Positions 18,816 through 28,879 of a DNA stretch of 64,000 nucleotides are shown piece by piece. The notes beneath the pieces are model-generated. The model searched no databases. It was not told where the DNA came from and was given only the letters and a program-made list of their open reading frames with translations. The stretch comes from Candidatus Streptomyces philanthi (GTDB lineage Bacteria; Actinomycetota; Actinomycetes; Streptomycetales; Streptomycetaceae), in the NCBI GenBank assembly GCA_018114805.1, contig CP073042.1:310001-374000 (forward strand), written 5' to 3'. The translations under genes were made by a program, and so were the position numbers. The number at the start of each line of letters is the position of its first letter. Position 1 is the stretch's first letter.

Positions 18816-19937
18816 TTAGCCGAACCAGTTGCCGGTCAGCCGCAGCGCGAGTGCGGTGCTGCGCGCCCCGTCGGGCACGGCCCGCACCACCGTGGTCATC
18901 GACAGCGGCTGTCCCACGCCGAGCGCGAAGCCGAGCAGGGCCAGCGCGATCGCCAGGCCCCACACCGGCAACGGCAGCGCGACGCTCGCGCACAGCACCG
19001 CCGCCAGCAGACAGCTCCCGGCCATCAGCGCGGTGCGGCCGACCAGTCGGATCATCGGCGTCATCACCAGTCGGCAGGCGATGGTGGCCGCGGACAGCAG
19101 GCCGAGCAGCAGCCCGACGGTGGCCGGCGCGATGCCACGGTGTTCACCGAGCACGGGCAGATAGGCGGTGAGGACGTCGGTCGTGGAGAGCACGGCGAGG
19201 CTGATGAAGATGCCGGAGGCCACGCCGCGCGAGCGCATGATGCCCCAGACGGACACGGGCCGCCCGGCCGGCCGTTCGCCCGTCTCGCGCGCCGCCGGCC
19301 GCGCGCCCCGCCCGCCGGCGCGCTCGCGCGAGCCTCCCCCGGCGCTCCCGCCGGCGCACTCGACGCGCCACAGGCCGGCGAACGAGCACATCGCCACCGC
19401 CGCCGAGGTGAGCAGCGCCGTGGCGCTGGTGCGGGCCAACTGGTCGCCCTGCGCCGAAACTAGCGACCCGGCGGCAATCGGGCCCACGAGTTGGCCGAGC
19501 GAGGCGCCGATGGTGAAGTGGCCGAAGTTGCGGTCCTGGTCGGCGGCGGCGCTGCGGCGGGCCACGATGGACTGCGCGCCGATCACGAACGCCAGGTGCC
19601 CCAGGCCCATCACGCCGCTCCACAGCGCCATCGCCGACAGCGAGCCGGCCCGCCCGCTGAGCGCGCAGCCCCCCGCGATGAGTACGACGCCGACGGGCAG
19701 CAGCGGGGCGGCCCGGCCGTGGTCGGTGAGGCGGCCCAACGGTACGGCGGCGAACAGCGGCAGCAGCGCGTACACGCCGGCGATGATGCCCACCGCGCGG
19801 GCGTCCGCGCCCAGCGCGAGGGCCCGGTAGGAGACGGCCGGCCTGGCCATGCTCACCGCCCCCTGCGCGAACGCGAAGGCGATGACCAGGCGCAGCAGCC
19901 AGCCCTTACCGGGCGTCGTCCCCGTCGTCCCCGTCAT
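18816..19937 (-). CDS. MFS transporter lacking its last helix (premature TAA)
   Basis: Major facilitator protein from ATG 19937 (GWLLRLVIAFAFAQGAVSMA), 373 residues with eleven predicted helices, a Gly/Arg-rich central loop (GGSAGGGSRERAGGRGARPA) and no damage until TAA at 18816-18818 after LRLTGNWFG. The same frame continues past the stop with a twelfth helix, so the stop looks secondary. A readthrough product could extend to TGA at 18366. The CitMHS gene ends 3 bp upstream, so the two are probably co-transcribed. Substrate unknown. Confidence 0.75.
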   Translation of the reverse strand: MTGTTGTTPGKGWLLRLVIAFAFAQGAVSMARPAVSYRALALGADARAVGIIAGVYALLPLFAAVPLGRLTDHGRAAPLLPVGVVLIAGGCALSGRAGSLSAMALWSGVMGLGHLAFVIGAQSIVARRSAAADQDRNFGHFTIGASLGQLVGPIAAGSLVSAQGDQLARTSATALLTSAAVAMCSFAGLWRVECAGGSAGGGSRERAGGRGARPAARETGERPAGRPVSVWGIMRSRGVASGIFISLAVLSTTDVLTAYLPVLGEHRGIAPATVGLLLGLLSAATIACRLVMTPMIRLVGRTALMAGSCLLAAVLCASVALPLPVWGLAIALALLGFALGVGQPLSMTTVVRAVPDGARSTALALRLTGNWFG

Positions 19938-19940
19938 GCT

Positions 19941-21488
19941 TCAGATGATGCCGAACGCCAGACTGGCGCCCAGCACCACCAGGGCGGTAAGCGCCGCCCA
20001 CTTCACGGTGAAGCGGGTGTGGTCGCCGAACTCCACCTTGGCCATGCCGACCAGCACGTACACGGCGGGCACCAACGGGCTCGACATGTGCAGGGCCTGG
20101 CCGACGAGCGAGGCGCGGGCGATCTCCGTGGGCGAGACCCCGTGCGCGGCGCCGGCCTCGGCCAGGATGGGCACGATGCCGAAGTAGAAGCCGTCGTTGG
20201 ACATGAAGTACGTGAGCGGGATGCTCAGCACGCCGGTGACCATGGCCATGTGCGGTCCGAGCCCGTCGGGTACGCCGTCCACCAGCCAACGGGCCATGTG
20301 CTCGACCATGCCGGTGCCGGTAAGGACGCCGGTGAACACCGCCGCGGCGAAGACCATGCCAGAGACGTTGAGCACGTTCTCCGAGTGCGCGGCGATGCGC
20401 GCCTTCTGGTCGGGCATGTGCGGGAAGTTGACGGTGAGCGCGACCGCCGCGCCCAGCAGGAAGAGCACCGGTATCGGCAGGGTCTGCAGGATCAGTAGGG
20501 TGAGCAGGGTCGCGGTGAGGGCGGCGTTGAACCAGTACAGCTTCAGGCGCAGCGTCGGCCGGTTCGGGTCCAGGGTCTGCGGGTCGTCGGCGGCACCGGT
20601 GTCGGCGTCGGCGTCGCTCGCGGTGGTGGTCTCGGTGGCCGGGCAGACGGGTCGGGCGTCGTCGCCTGTACCGGGCTGGTCGGCCTGGCCCCGCCCGGTG
20701 CCGCCGCCCGTCGGGAAGCGGCTCTTGGTCAGCGGGACGCGCCCGGGTCCGCCCGCGCCGGCCACCGCGACGGTGGGGGCGTCGGCGCCGCCGACCGCGG
20801 CGAGCACCGGTTCGCCCGCCCCCGCGCCCGGGGCCTCCTCACGCGCCGGCGCGTCGTTCTCGGCCAGCGTGAGCAGGCCGAGCCGCCTGCGTTCGCGCCG
20901 GCCGAGCACGTACGCGAGGAGGAAGACGAAGAGCAGGCCGACCGCGAGCGCCGGGATCATCGGTACGATGATCTCGCCCGCGTCCAGTTCGAGGGCGGTG
21001 GCGGCGCGGGCGGTGGGGCCGCCCCAAGGCACGGTGTTCATCACGCCGTTGGCGGTGGCCGCGACGCAGGTCATGACGAGCACGCTCATCTTCAGCCGCC
21101 GGTAGAGCGGCAGCATCGCCGACACGGTGATCATGAAGGTGGTGGAGCCGTCGCCGTCGAGCGAGACCACGGCAGCCAACACGGCAGTGCCGACCACGAT
21201 GCGCACCGGATCGGCCTTGCAGAACCGCAGGATGAGCCGGACGATCGGGTCGAAGAGCCCGACGTCGATCATGACCCCGGAGTAGATGATGGCGAACATG
21301 AGCATGGCCGCCGTGGGCGCCAGGTCGCCTATCCCGTCGAGCACGTACTCGCCCAGGTGCGCGCCCTTTCCTACCAGGACGCAGAACAGCGCCGGAACGA
21401 GCACCAGCGCCGCCAGCGGGGACATCTTCTTCATCATGATCAGCACCAGGAAGGTGGAGATCATGACGAATCCGAGGATGGTCAGCAT
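19941..21488 (-). CDS. CitMHS-family citrate-metal transporter
   Basis: Intact 515-residue secondary transporter of the CitMHS family, which imports citrate with a divalent metal ion. ATG 21488 (MLTILGFVMISTFLVLIMMK) has GAGG in front. The protein shows the family core VVSLDGDGSTTFMITVSAML and ATANGVMNTVPWGGPTARA, a hydrophilic central loop of about 120 residues (very Gly/Ala/Thr-rich here) and the C-terminal repeat with TYFMSNDGFYFGIVPILAEA and HMSSPLVPAVYVLVGM. Twelve or so helices are predicted. It is followed 3 bp later by the MFS gene. No sensor kinase is adjacent, although a CitB-like response regulator is encoded 20 kb away. Confidence 0.9.
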   Translation of the reverse strand: MLTILGFVMISTFLVLIMMKKMSPLAALVLVPALFCVLVGKGAHLGEYVLDGIGDLAPTAAMLMFAIIYSGVMIDVGLFDPIVRLILRFCKADPVRIVVGTAVLAAVVSLDGDGSTTFMITVSAMLPLYRRLKMSVLVMTCVAATANGVMNTVPWGGPTARAATALELDAGEIIVPMIPALAVGLLFVFLLAYVLGRRERRRLGLLTLAENDAPAREEAPGAGAGEPVLAAVGGADAPTVAVAGAGGPGRVPLTKSRFPTGGGTGRGQADQPGTGDDARPVCPATETTTASDADADTGAADDPQTLDPNRPTLRLKLYWFNAALTATLLTLLILQTLPIPVLFLLGAAVALTVNFPHMPDQKARIAAHSENVLNVSGMVFAAAVFTGVLTGTGMVEHMARWLVDGVPDGLGPHMAMVTGVLSIPLTYFMSNDGFYFGIVPILAEAGAAHGVSPTEIARASLVGQALHMSSPLVPAVYVLVGMAKVEFGDHTRFTVKWAALTALVVLGASLAFGII

Positions 21489-21836
21489 GGGTACCTCACG
21501 TTCGCCTTCGAAGGCCGCCGGGGGGCGGGCAGCACCGCCGGAGGGGCGGTGAGGCGACGTTAGGCGCGGCAACTTTGCGTTAACAAGGTCTTGACGTGCG
21601 AGCAATACGCGCAAAACACCAGGTCAGCCGCGTGCGACGGAGTCACCACGCCCCGGGCGGCACGCCGGTCCCACCGGGCGGCACCGTCCCCACCGTTCAC
21701 CGGCACCCGGCGCGCGGTGCGGCTGGCGGAGGATGGCGGAGCGGCACTGGTCGAGGGAGCGCAGGAGCGGGTAGGCATCGGGGCGCGCGGGGCCGCCGTG
21801 CCGGGTGGGGCCGGCACATTGACGCCGCACCCCGCG
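21489..21836. other. Divergent promoter region between the CitMHS transporter and hmgA
   Basis: No gene seen. The right end leads into the hmgA inverted repeat. TTGCGTTAACAAGGTCTTGA at 21573-21592 is an AT-rich patch suited to a promoter for the leftward transporter, but no exact boxes can be assigned. Confidence 0.4.
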
Positions 21837-21860
21837 ATTCCTATGGTCAAGCATAGGAAT
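21837..21860. promoter_or_regulatory. 9-bp-arm inverted repeat, operator candidate of hmgA
   Basis: ATTCCTATG-N6-CATAGGAAT, perfect arms (21837-21845, 21852-21860), 36 bp before the hmgA start and overlapping where a promoter should lie. Being AT-rich and symmetrical in GC-rich DNA, it is very likely a repressor site. The GntR/UTRA protein encoded directly after hmgA is the obvious candidate. Confidence 0.75.
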
Positions 21861-21895
21861 TTTTCGATGGTGGATCTCGATGGTGGGAGCACGCG

Positions 21896-23239
21896 ATGAG
21901 CGGCACGGACAACGAGCAAGCGAGGAAGGTCGCCGAGGGGCTGACGTACAGCTCCGGCTTCGGTAACGAACACAGCAGCGAGGCGGTGCCCGGGGCGCTG
22001 CCGCACGGCTGCAACTCGCCCCAGCGCGCCCCGCTCGGCCTGTACGCGGAGCAGCTCAGCGGCAGCGCCTTCACCGAACCCCGGCGTAACAACCGCCGCT
22101 CCTGGCTCTACCGCATCAGCCCGTCGGCGGCGCACCCGCCGTTCACCGGGATCGACAACGGCGCGCTGCGCGGCGCCCCGTTCGCCGGCCCCGAGCAGGT
22201 GCCCGACCCCAACCGGCTACGCTGGGACCCGATGCCGGAGCCGGCCGCCGGCACCGACTTCCTCGCCGGCCTGTGGACGCTCGGCGGCAACGGCGACGCC
22301 GCCCAGCGCGTCGGCATGGCCATCCACCTCTACGGCGCCAACGCCTCGATGACCGACCGGGTCTTCAGCGACTCCGACGGCGAGTTGCTGATCGTGCCCG
22401 AGAGCGGCGGGCTGCTGCTGCGCACCGAGTTCGGACTGCTGCGCGCCGAGCCGGGTGAGGTGGCGCTCATCCCGCGCGGCGTGCGGTTTCGCGTCGAACT
22501 CCTCGACGCGAGCGCGCGCGGCTACGTCTGCGAGAACTACGGCCAGCCCTTCGTGCTGCCCGACCTCGGCCCGATCGGCGCCAACGGCCTGGCCAACCCG
22601 CGCGACTTCCGGGCGCCGTTGGCCGCGTACGAGGAGCGCAAGGCGCCCACCGAGGTGGTCAACAAGTTCTGCGGCAACCTGTGGGCCGCGACGTACGACC
22701 ACTCCCCGCTCGACGTCGTGGCCTGGCACGGCAACCACGTGCCGTACGTCTACGACCTGCACCGCTTCAACGTCATCGGCTCGATCAGCTACGACCACCC
22801 CGACCCGTCCATCTTCACGGTGCTCACCTCACCCTCGGACACCCCCGGCCTGGCGGGCGTGGACTTCGTGGTCTTCGCGCCGCGCTGGCTGGTGGGCGAG
22901 GACACCTTCCGGCCGCCGTACTTCCACCGCAACGTGATGAGCGAGTACATGGGCCTGATCGAGGGCGCCTACGACGCGAAGAAGGCGGGCAAGGGCGGCT
23001 TCGTGCCCGGCGGCGGCTCGCTGCACAACATGATGTCGGCGCACGGGCCCGACCGGACGACCTTCGACCGGGCGAGCGCGGCCGAACTCCTGCCGCAGAA
23101 GATCGACAACGGCCTCGCCTTCATGTTCGAGACCCGCTGGCCGGTCGTCACCACCCCGCAGGCGATCGAAGCCGACCACCTGCAGAGCGGTTATGACGAT
23201 GTGTGGCAGGGTCTGGAGCGCCATTTCCGGTCGTCGTAG
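21896..23239 (+). CDS. hmgA: Homogentisate 1,2-dioxygenase
   Basis: Intact 447-residue non-haem iron dioxygenase opening the ring of homogentisate to maleylacetoacetate in tyrosine and phenylalanine breakdown. ATG 21896 with GGGAG upstream. N-terminal [19 protein letters not shown] is the classic HmgA start. The iron ligands lie in [18 protein letters not shown] (His and Glu) and [11 protein letters not shown] (His). The protein ends with [18 protein letters not shown]. It is followed 12 bp later by a GntR regulator and preceded by an inverted repeat, suggesting a small self-controlled catabolic unit. No hydrolase or isomerase of the later steps is nearby. Confidence 0.97.
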   Translation: MSGTDNEQARKVAEGLTYSSGFGNEHSSEAVPGALPHGCNSPQRAPLGLYAEQLSGSAFTEPRRNNRRSWLYRISPSAAHPPFTGIDNGALRGAPFAGPEQVPDPNRLRWDPMPEPAAGTDFLAGLWTLGGNGDAAQRVGMAIHLYGANASMTDRVFSDSDGELLIVPESGGLLLRTEFGLLRAEPGEVALIPRGVRFRVELLDASARGYVCENYGQPFVLPDLGPIGANGLANPRDFRAPLAAYEERKAPTEVVNKFCGNLWAATYDHSPLDVVAWHGNHVPYVYDLHRFNVIGSISYDHPDPSIFTVLTSPSDTPGLAGVDFVVFAPRWLVGEDTFRPPYFHRNVMSEYMGLIEGAYDAKKAGKGGFVPGGGSLHNMMSAHGPDRTTFDRASAAELLPQKIDNGLAFMFETRWPVVTTPQAIEADHLQSGYDDVWQGLERHFRSS

Positions 23240-23251
23240 TACGGAGCCAAC

Positions 23252-24001
23252 GTGACCACCTTCGCTCCCGACTCGCTCGCCCTGAACCGCAAGCTGCCGC
23301 TCTGGTACCAGGTGTCGCAGTCGTTGCGCGCCTCCATACTGGGCCGCCACCCGGAGGAGCCGCTGCGCCTGCCCACCGAGGACCGGTTGGCCGAGCACTA
23401 CGGGGTCAGCGTCCTCACCATGCGGCAGGCGCTCAAGGAGTTGGAGGCGGAGGGACTGATCAGCCGGCACCGGCGGCGCGGCACGTTCATCGAGCCGAGC
23501 GCGCGGCGCGGCGCCCCGGTGCGGCTGCTCGGCTCGGTGGACGCGATAGTGGCCCAGCAGTCGGGTGAGCGCACCACGCTGCTGGGCCATGGCACCGAGC
23601 CGGTCCCGGCTGACCTCGCCGAGCACTTCCCGGGCCGCACCGAGGCGGTGGCCTACCGCAGGCTGCGCTGCGAGGAGGAGAGCGGCGAGCCGACCAACTG
23701 GGCGCACAACCTGATCCGGCCCGACATCGCCGAGAAGATTGACCTCGACGACCTGACCCGCTGGCCCATGACCAAGGTGCTGCGGGACGCGGTCGGGGTG
23801 CGCATCAGCCGGATCACGGACACGGTCGAGGCCCGCCTCGCCGACCCGGAGACGGCGGGGCTCCTGAACGTGCCGCTGCTGAGCCCGATCCTGCACTACA
23901 CGGGCCTGACCTACGACGAGGACGGCGAGATCGTGGACGTGGCCCGCATCCGCTACCGAGGTGACCGTTTCTCCTTCACGGTCACCCTGGACGCCCACTG
24001 A
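23252..24001 (+). CDS. GntR-family regulator (HutC/UTRA type)
   Basis: Intact 249-residue regulator starting GTG 23252 behind GGAG. The N-terminal GntR winged helix is PLWYQVSQSLRASILGRHPE, LRLPTEDRLAEHYGVSVLTM, RQALKELEAEGLISRHRRRG. From residue ~95 a UTRA ligand domain follows, ending VARIRYRGDRFSFTVTLDAH. It is 12 bp after hmgA and co-transcribed with it, so it probably controls the operon through the 21837-21860 repeat in response to an aromatic intermediate. The ligand is inference. Confidence 0.9.
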   Translation: MTTFAPDSLALNRKLPLWYQVSQSLRASILGRHPEEPLRLPTEDRLAEHYGVSVLTMRQALKELEAEGLISRHRRRGTFIEPSARRGAPVRLLGSVDAIVAQQSGERTTLLGHGTEPVPADLAEHFPGRTEAVAYRRLRCEEESGEPTNWAHNLIRPDIAEKIDLDDLTRWPMTKVLRDAVGVRISRITDTVEARLADPETAGLLNVPLLSPILHYTGLTYDEDGEIVDVARIRYRGDRFSFTVTLDAH

Positions 24002-24152
24002 GCCACCTCCGCCCGCGTTCGGCCCCGCGCCGCGCCCTCCGCGCGCGAGCGCGCCCACCGCCGGCGCGGGGTCAGGTCAGCGCCGGCGCCGCCCCGAGCC
24101 CGCGCCGGGCATGGCTACCATGCTGGAGGCACAGACGTCGGGGAGGGCTGCC

Positions 24153-25443
24153 GTGGCGGTAACGGACGCCGGTGGGGGCGAGGCGCCGGAGCTGGCGGAC
24201 GTGATGCCGTGGTCGGTGGCGCCGCTGCGACTGGGCCGGTCCTGAGTACTGGCCGCCGACGCCGCCTCGCTCACGGCCCGCTGGGACCGGCTGCTGCGCA
24301 CCGACGACGAGGCCGACCGCACGGGCCCTGTTCCACCCCACCCGGGCTCGTACGCCGCACACCGCCGTCGCCCAACTCCCCGGCCAGCCCGGCGCCACCA
24401 CAAGGTTCGCCCGCAAGCGGGGCCGCTGCCCACAGCCGGTGCGGATCGCCCACGGATCCTACGACCAGCAGTGGCTGATCCCCGACCACCGGCTGATCAA
24501 CGCGGCCAGGTCCGAGCTGTGGCGGGTGGCCGAAGCCCACCAGGTCCACCTGCTGGAACCGGCCCGCGAGGCGCCTCCCCGCGCCGGCCAGCGCGGCTCC
24601 CGCGCGGCGCCGCCGGGCCCGCCCCCGGCGGAGGTCGAACTCTCCTTCGCCGCGCTGCTCCCCGACGGGCACTCCCCCGCCGGCCGGCCCGGCCGCATCC
24701 GGCCGCTCTACCGCCGCCCCGGCGGCCGCGAGCCCAATCTCGCCCCGGGGCTCCGCGCCCACCTGACCCGCCGGCTCAGGCACGAGGTCGCCGCCGACGA
24801 CCTGTTCGCCTGGATCGCCGCCGTCGCGCAGCGCGGGCCCGAGGGCGCGCCGGCCGTGCCGCTGACCGCCTCGCCCGAACTCTGGGAGGCGGGCGTCGCG
24901 CTCGGCCGACGCCGGGTGTGGCTGCCACCCGCGGCGCCCGCTGCGGCCCCGCAGCAGGGGCCACGGGCCGGCCCCGGCTGCCGGGCGGTCAGCGTCCGTA
25001 CGTGCGGGCCGCGCTCGCGGGCCGACTCGCCCCTGACGCGCTGGGTTACGACCCCGAGGAGCACGCGCTCTGCCTGGGAAACGGCCGGATCTCACCGGTG
25101 GCCCACGCCGCGTGGGAGTACCGCAGCGGTGGGGTGCGGGTGTTGGAGAGCTGGTCCAAGCGGCGCGCCACGCCCGGCCCGGCCGGCACTCTGGACGCCA
25201 TCGGGCCGCGTGACTGGCCCCAGGAATGGACGTCGGACCTGCTGGAGTTGATCACGGTCCTCACCTTGCTGGCCGAGCCGCGCGCGCCGACCGGACAACT
25301 GCGTAAGGAACTGGCCCGGACCGCCGATCGCGGCGGGAGAGCTGGCCGAGGCGGGCGTGCTGCCGGTGCCGGAGGCCGCCCGACGGCCCGCGTCGGCCCT
25401 GGACCACCACGAGGAGGGGCCGGGTCAGTTCGCGCTGTGGTGA
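24153..25443 (+). pseudogene. Type ISP restriction/modification-like protein, with TGA and three frame changes
   Basis: Resembles the ~430-residue Streptomyces proteins annotated 'type ISP restriction/modification enzyme', which match only the C-terminal specificity region of LlaBIII-like enzymes. From GTG 24153 (GGGGAGGG upstream): GGEAPELADVMPWSVAPLRL, then TGA 24243-24245 where family members have tryptophan. After a frame change near 24324: RIAHGSYDQQWLIPDHRLIN, RIRPLYRRPGGREPNLAPGL. After ~24965: QRPYVRAALAGRLAPDALGY, EWTSDLLELITVLTLLAEPR. After ~25340: GVLPVPEAARRPASALDHHE, to TGA 25441-25443. No methylase, nuclease or helicase motif is present, so restriction activity is doubtful even if repaired. 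Confidence 0.7.
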
Positions 25444-25820
25444 GGTCGCGGCGAGCCGGCGGCGCCGGCACTCGGGACGCCGGAGGCGGGCCGACGGACA
25501 CACGGGACCGCCTACACACCGGGCCGTCTGGCACGCACGGGGCCGCCTGACGGAGAGCACGCGTCTCGCGGCAGCGGCGGCCACAGCGCGGGGCCGGCGG
25601 ATCAGTCGATCCACGGGGCGGGGCGCGGGCGAAGGAGACGACGCGGGCGGCCTGCACGGGTCACCTGGGCGGGGCGACGGTGGCGGGCCGGGCCGCTCAC
25701 ACCGTGGCGGCTACGGGGCGCCTGTCCGGCCTGGTCGCGTGCCCAGGCCGGACCGATTCGATCGGGAACGAGCGGGGGTGAAGGAGTCTCGTCTGTCGAA
25801 CGGGCACAGCGTCCCGTCGG
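25444..25820. other. Gap without recognisable features
   Basis: No gene, repeat or clear hairpin seen. It lies between the ends of two converging genes. Confidence 0.5.
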
Positions 25821-26075
25821 TCAGCCTCTGCTGCCGAACAGCAAACGCCGCAGGGGCGCGAACAGCGACACCCGGGCACCCCGGCTCTTCTTCGTGCGCG
25901 CGTGGTCGCGCGCGGTGAACTCCTGCATCAGCACCGTGGCGCCCTCCGCCTCGCGCTGCGGCACCGCTGGGCCGCCGAGGACCGCGAGGTGGCGGTCGAG
26001 ACGCGCACTGGACGCCCCGCTCCCACAGTTGATCGCAGGCACTCGTGGCCTGCTGCGCATTGCTATCTGCTCCAT
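25821..26075 (-). CDS. Small basic protein of unknown function (84 residues)
   Basis: ATG 26075 opens MEQIAMRSRPRVPAINCGSG, followed by SSARLDRHLAVLGGPAVPQR, a helix around EAEGATVLMQEFTARDHART, and a basic end KKSRGARVSLFAPLRRLLFG. The ordered composition, the conserved look of the N-terminal INCGSG segment and moderate codon bias suggest a real gene. I recognise no domain and suggest no role. GGGAG lies just before the start. A hairpin at 26286 separates it from the next gene. Confidence 0.55.
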   Translation of the reverse strand: MEQIAMRSRPRVPAINCGSGASSARLDRHLAVLGGPAVPQREAEGATVLMQEFTARDHARTKKSRGARVSLFAPLRRLLFGSRG

Positions 26076-26285
26076 GACACTCCCCACCCGCCGTAGGCAC
26101 CCGCCCTGGGCAGAGTAACCCTACCTCCCCCTGCCGTCACCCATGCATCCCACACCTCGGATTCACGGTGGCGTCAAGGAGGTTGACAGACGTTTTCCCA
26201 GCTTGGCGCGTTGTACGGCTGATTGGCACGCTCTGGGACACCCATGCGCCCGCACACCGGTGCGCCGTACGCCCGCCCGCCGGCG

Positions 26286-26321
26286 CCTTCTCCCCGTCGG
26301 TGCGGACCGGCGGGGAGAAGG
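26286..26321. terminator. Bidirectional-looking hairpin terminator after the SGNH hydrolase
   Basis: CCTTCTCCCCG (26286-26296) pairs perfectly with CGGGGAGAAGG (26311-26321), with a 14-nt loop, 32 bp past the hydrolase stop. Confidence 0.75.
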
Positions 26322-26352
26322 TGTGCCCGACCGGGATCGGCTGGGCCGTGGG

Positions 26353-27172
26353 TCAGATGGCCGAGCCGAAGGCGGGCAGGTAGCCACGCGACTGACCGGC
26401 GGCCTTCGGGTAGTAGGAGTCGCCGATCGGGAAGGTCACGCTGTGCAGCCACGCGTCGCCCGAGCAGATCTCGTGGCCGGTGAAGCGGGCCGCGATGTCG
26501 CCGTACCCGAAGCCGTGGTCGGCCGCGCGCTTGGCGGTGATCGAGTTGAGCAGGTCGGCCGCGCCGTTGATGGCGGACCGCTCCTTCTCCGTGAGGCCGA
26601 CCACGCAGGTGCCGTTGAGCTTGTAGAAGCGCGGGTAGCCGAGCACGACGACGCGGGCCCCGGGGGCCTTGCTCCTGATGGCCGAGTACACCGCGTCGAG
26701 CTTGCCGGGCAGCGTCTTCTCGACGTACGCGCGGGCGGTGTTGACCCGGTTCACGCAGTTGCTCTCGGACTGGAGCACGCAGGTGGTCATGACGTCGACG
26801 AAGCCGGCGTCGTTGCCGCCGATGGTGATGCTTGACCAGATCGGTGCCGGAGTTGATCGGACCGAGCTGCTTGTTCAGGCCGTCACCGGTGACGGCCCCG
26901 GAACAGGCGGTGAAGTGGAAGCTGGCGGGCGCGTTCCTGGCGGCCCACAGCTTGGGGTAGGCGCGGTTGCTGCGCTTGCAGTCGCTGCTGCCGCTGTCGT
27001 AGTCGCCGGCGCCGACACCGGAGGAGTAGGAGTCGCCGAGGGCCACGTAGTCGCGGGCAGCCAGGGTGCCGACCGAGGCGCCGGCCGCCTGCGCCGTCTG
27101 GGCGCCGGTGAGGGCGAGGGTCGCGGTGAGGACCGCGGCGGACGCGGCGGCCACGAGCCAGGTGAGTCTCAT
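26353..27172 (-). pseudogene. Secreted SGNH/GDSL hydrolase, frameshifted, catalytic His replaced
   Basis: Extracellular lipase/esterase of the Streptomyces SGNH class. ATG 27172 with a perfect AGGAGG (27180-27185). Signal peptide LVAAASAAVLTATLALTGAQ then AQAA. Block I is YVALGDSYSSGVGAGDY with the serine nucleophile. A frame change near 26832 follows NSGTDLVK, and the next frame gives ITIGGNDAGFVDVMTT (block III glycine and asparagine). Cysteines are paired as in secreted members. Block V reads GDSYYPKAAGQSRGYLPAF, whereas related enzymes have His (DSYHP). The catalytic histidine is thus tyrosine (26415-26417, TAC for CAC). It would be inactive as read. Confidence 0.85.
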
Positions 27173-27502
27173 GGGGGGCCTCCTTGGGCAGAGCTGCTTC
27201 CATGGACGCGCGTAGACAGGTGCCCGCGGAGTGGCCAGGAAGCCGGTACGCCGTGCGGGCCCACCTGTTTTCGCGCAGGGGGACGTGTGCTGCGCAAGGT
27301 TTCTACCCCGTTCCGCCGACGAATTACGGCCGCATGGCATGAATATGTCATGTCGTCAGGGGTCTTGTTCGGCACCGAAGGGGAGGGAGATATTCACTCT
27401 GGCCGGACGCGCAGTCCCGCCCGGCACGCGCGCACGCCCCCCCGTGTGTGCGCTCCCACAACGCGCGTGCCCCACCGACGCGCCATGAGGAGGACCCTCG
27501 CG

Positions 27503-28645
27503 ATGGCACAATCCCGCACGCCCCGCAGACCTCGCAGACCCCTGGCAGCGGCGCGCGCCACGGCCCTAGCCGCCGTCGCCGCCCTCGCCCTGCGCGGCAG
27601 TTACGTCGTCACGCTGCGCCCCGGCGTCGCCGCCAGGTCAGCCGACGGCGCGGCGCTGGTCGCCCGCTACGGCGGCACGGTGCGCCACGTGTACACGGCG
27701 GCCCTGAACAGGTACGCCGTACGGCTGCCGGAGGCGGCCGCGCGGCGGTTGGCGGCCGATCCCGCGGTGGCGTCCGTGGTGCGGGATTCCGTCGTTCGGG
27801 CAACGGCCACTCAACACAATCCACCCTCCTGGGGCCTGGACCGGATCGACCAGCCCGCGCTCCCGCTCGACCAGAGGTACACGTATCCGGACAACGCGGG
27901 CGGTGGGGCCACGGTGTACGTCGTGGACACCGGCCTCCGGATCAGCCACCGCGACTTCGGCGGCCGGGCGGTCAACGGCTACGACGCCGTCGAGAAGGAC
28001 GACGTCGCCCAGGACGGCAACGGGCACGGCACCCACGTCGCCTCCACCGTCGGGGGCACCGCGCACGGTGTCCCAAGAAGGCCAGAGTGGTGGCCGTCAG
28101 CGTGCTCGACGACCAGGGCTCCGGCTCGGTCTCGGGCGTGATCGCGGGCATCGACTGGGTGCCCCGGAACCACAGCGGCCCCTCGGTGGCCAACCTGTCG
28201 CTGGGCGGCAGCCCCAACACCGCACTGGACACCGCCGTACACAACTCGATCAAGAGCGGGGTCACCTACGCCGTGGCGGCCGGCAACTCCGCCTCGCCCG
28301 CGCAGAACTTCTCCCCGGCCCGCGTCACCGAGGCGCTCACCGTGGGCTCCGTCGACAAGACGGACACCGCCGCCAGGTCCTCCAACCACGGCTCGGCGGT
28401 CGACCTGTTCGCGCCGGGCGTGGGCATCACCGGCGCCTGGCACACCGGCGACGACGCCACCAACATGCTGTCCGGCTCCTCGATGGCCACCGCACGTCGC
28501 GGGCGCGGCGGCCGTCTACGGCGCCCTGCACCCGACCGCGAGCCCGGCCCAGGTCGCGAAGGCGGTGCTGGACGGGGCGACCAACGGGGTGGTGCTCAAC
28601 CCCGGCCCGGGGACGCCCAACAAGCTGCTGCGGGTCGTGTCGTAA
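27503..28645 (+). pseudogene. Secreted subtilisin-like serine protease (S8), two frameshifts
   Basis: Subtilase of the proteinase K group. ATG 27503 lies 9 bp after AGGAGG (27488-27493). A short hydrophobic N-terminus (RATALAAVAALAL) runs straight into the I9 propeptide (RGSYVVTLRPGVAARSADGA), with no clear signal cleavage site. The mature domain contains the Asp (GATVYVVDTGLRISHRDFGG), His (DGNGHGTHVASTVGGTAHGV) and Ser (LSGSSMATA) segments. Frames change near 28070 (after GTAHGV) and near 28492 (after SSMATA), the latter restoring HVAGAAAVYGALHP and the C-terminal LNPGPGTPNKLLRVVS. All three catalytic residues are present. An extracellular nutrient-gathering role is usual for the family. 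Confidence 0.87.
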
Positions 28646-28879
28646 CCGCCCCGCGCACGCCGACGCGGGCCCTCCCATCCCGAACCCGCGCCTCTCCCCC
28701 GGGCCCCCGACCGGGTGACGGGCGGACGCGCGGGGGCACGGGCGCGGGGTGGCCTCGCCGGGACGGGTCAACGGGCCCATGGCCGTGCCCCGTTCGGGAT
28801 GCTTAGCCCGCCTTGACTGACATCCGTACACTGCGCAACATTGAGGCCGGCATCCGGCGCTTCGGGGGCTAAGTCGCCA

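Noticed and set aside
28646..28879. Hidden gene between the subtilase and the small membrane protein
   Set aside because: No frame here shows codon bias, a ribosome binding site or recognisable sequence.
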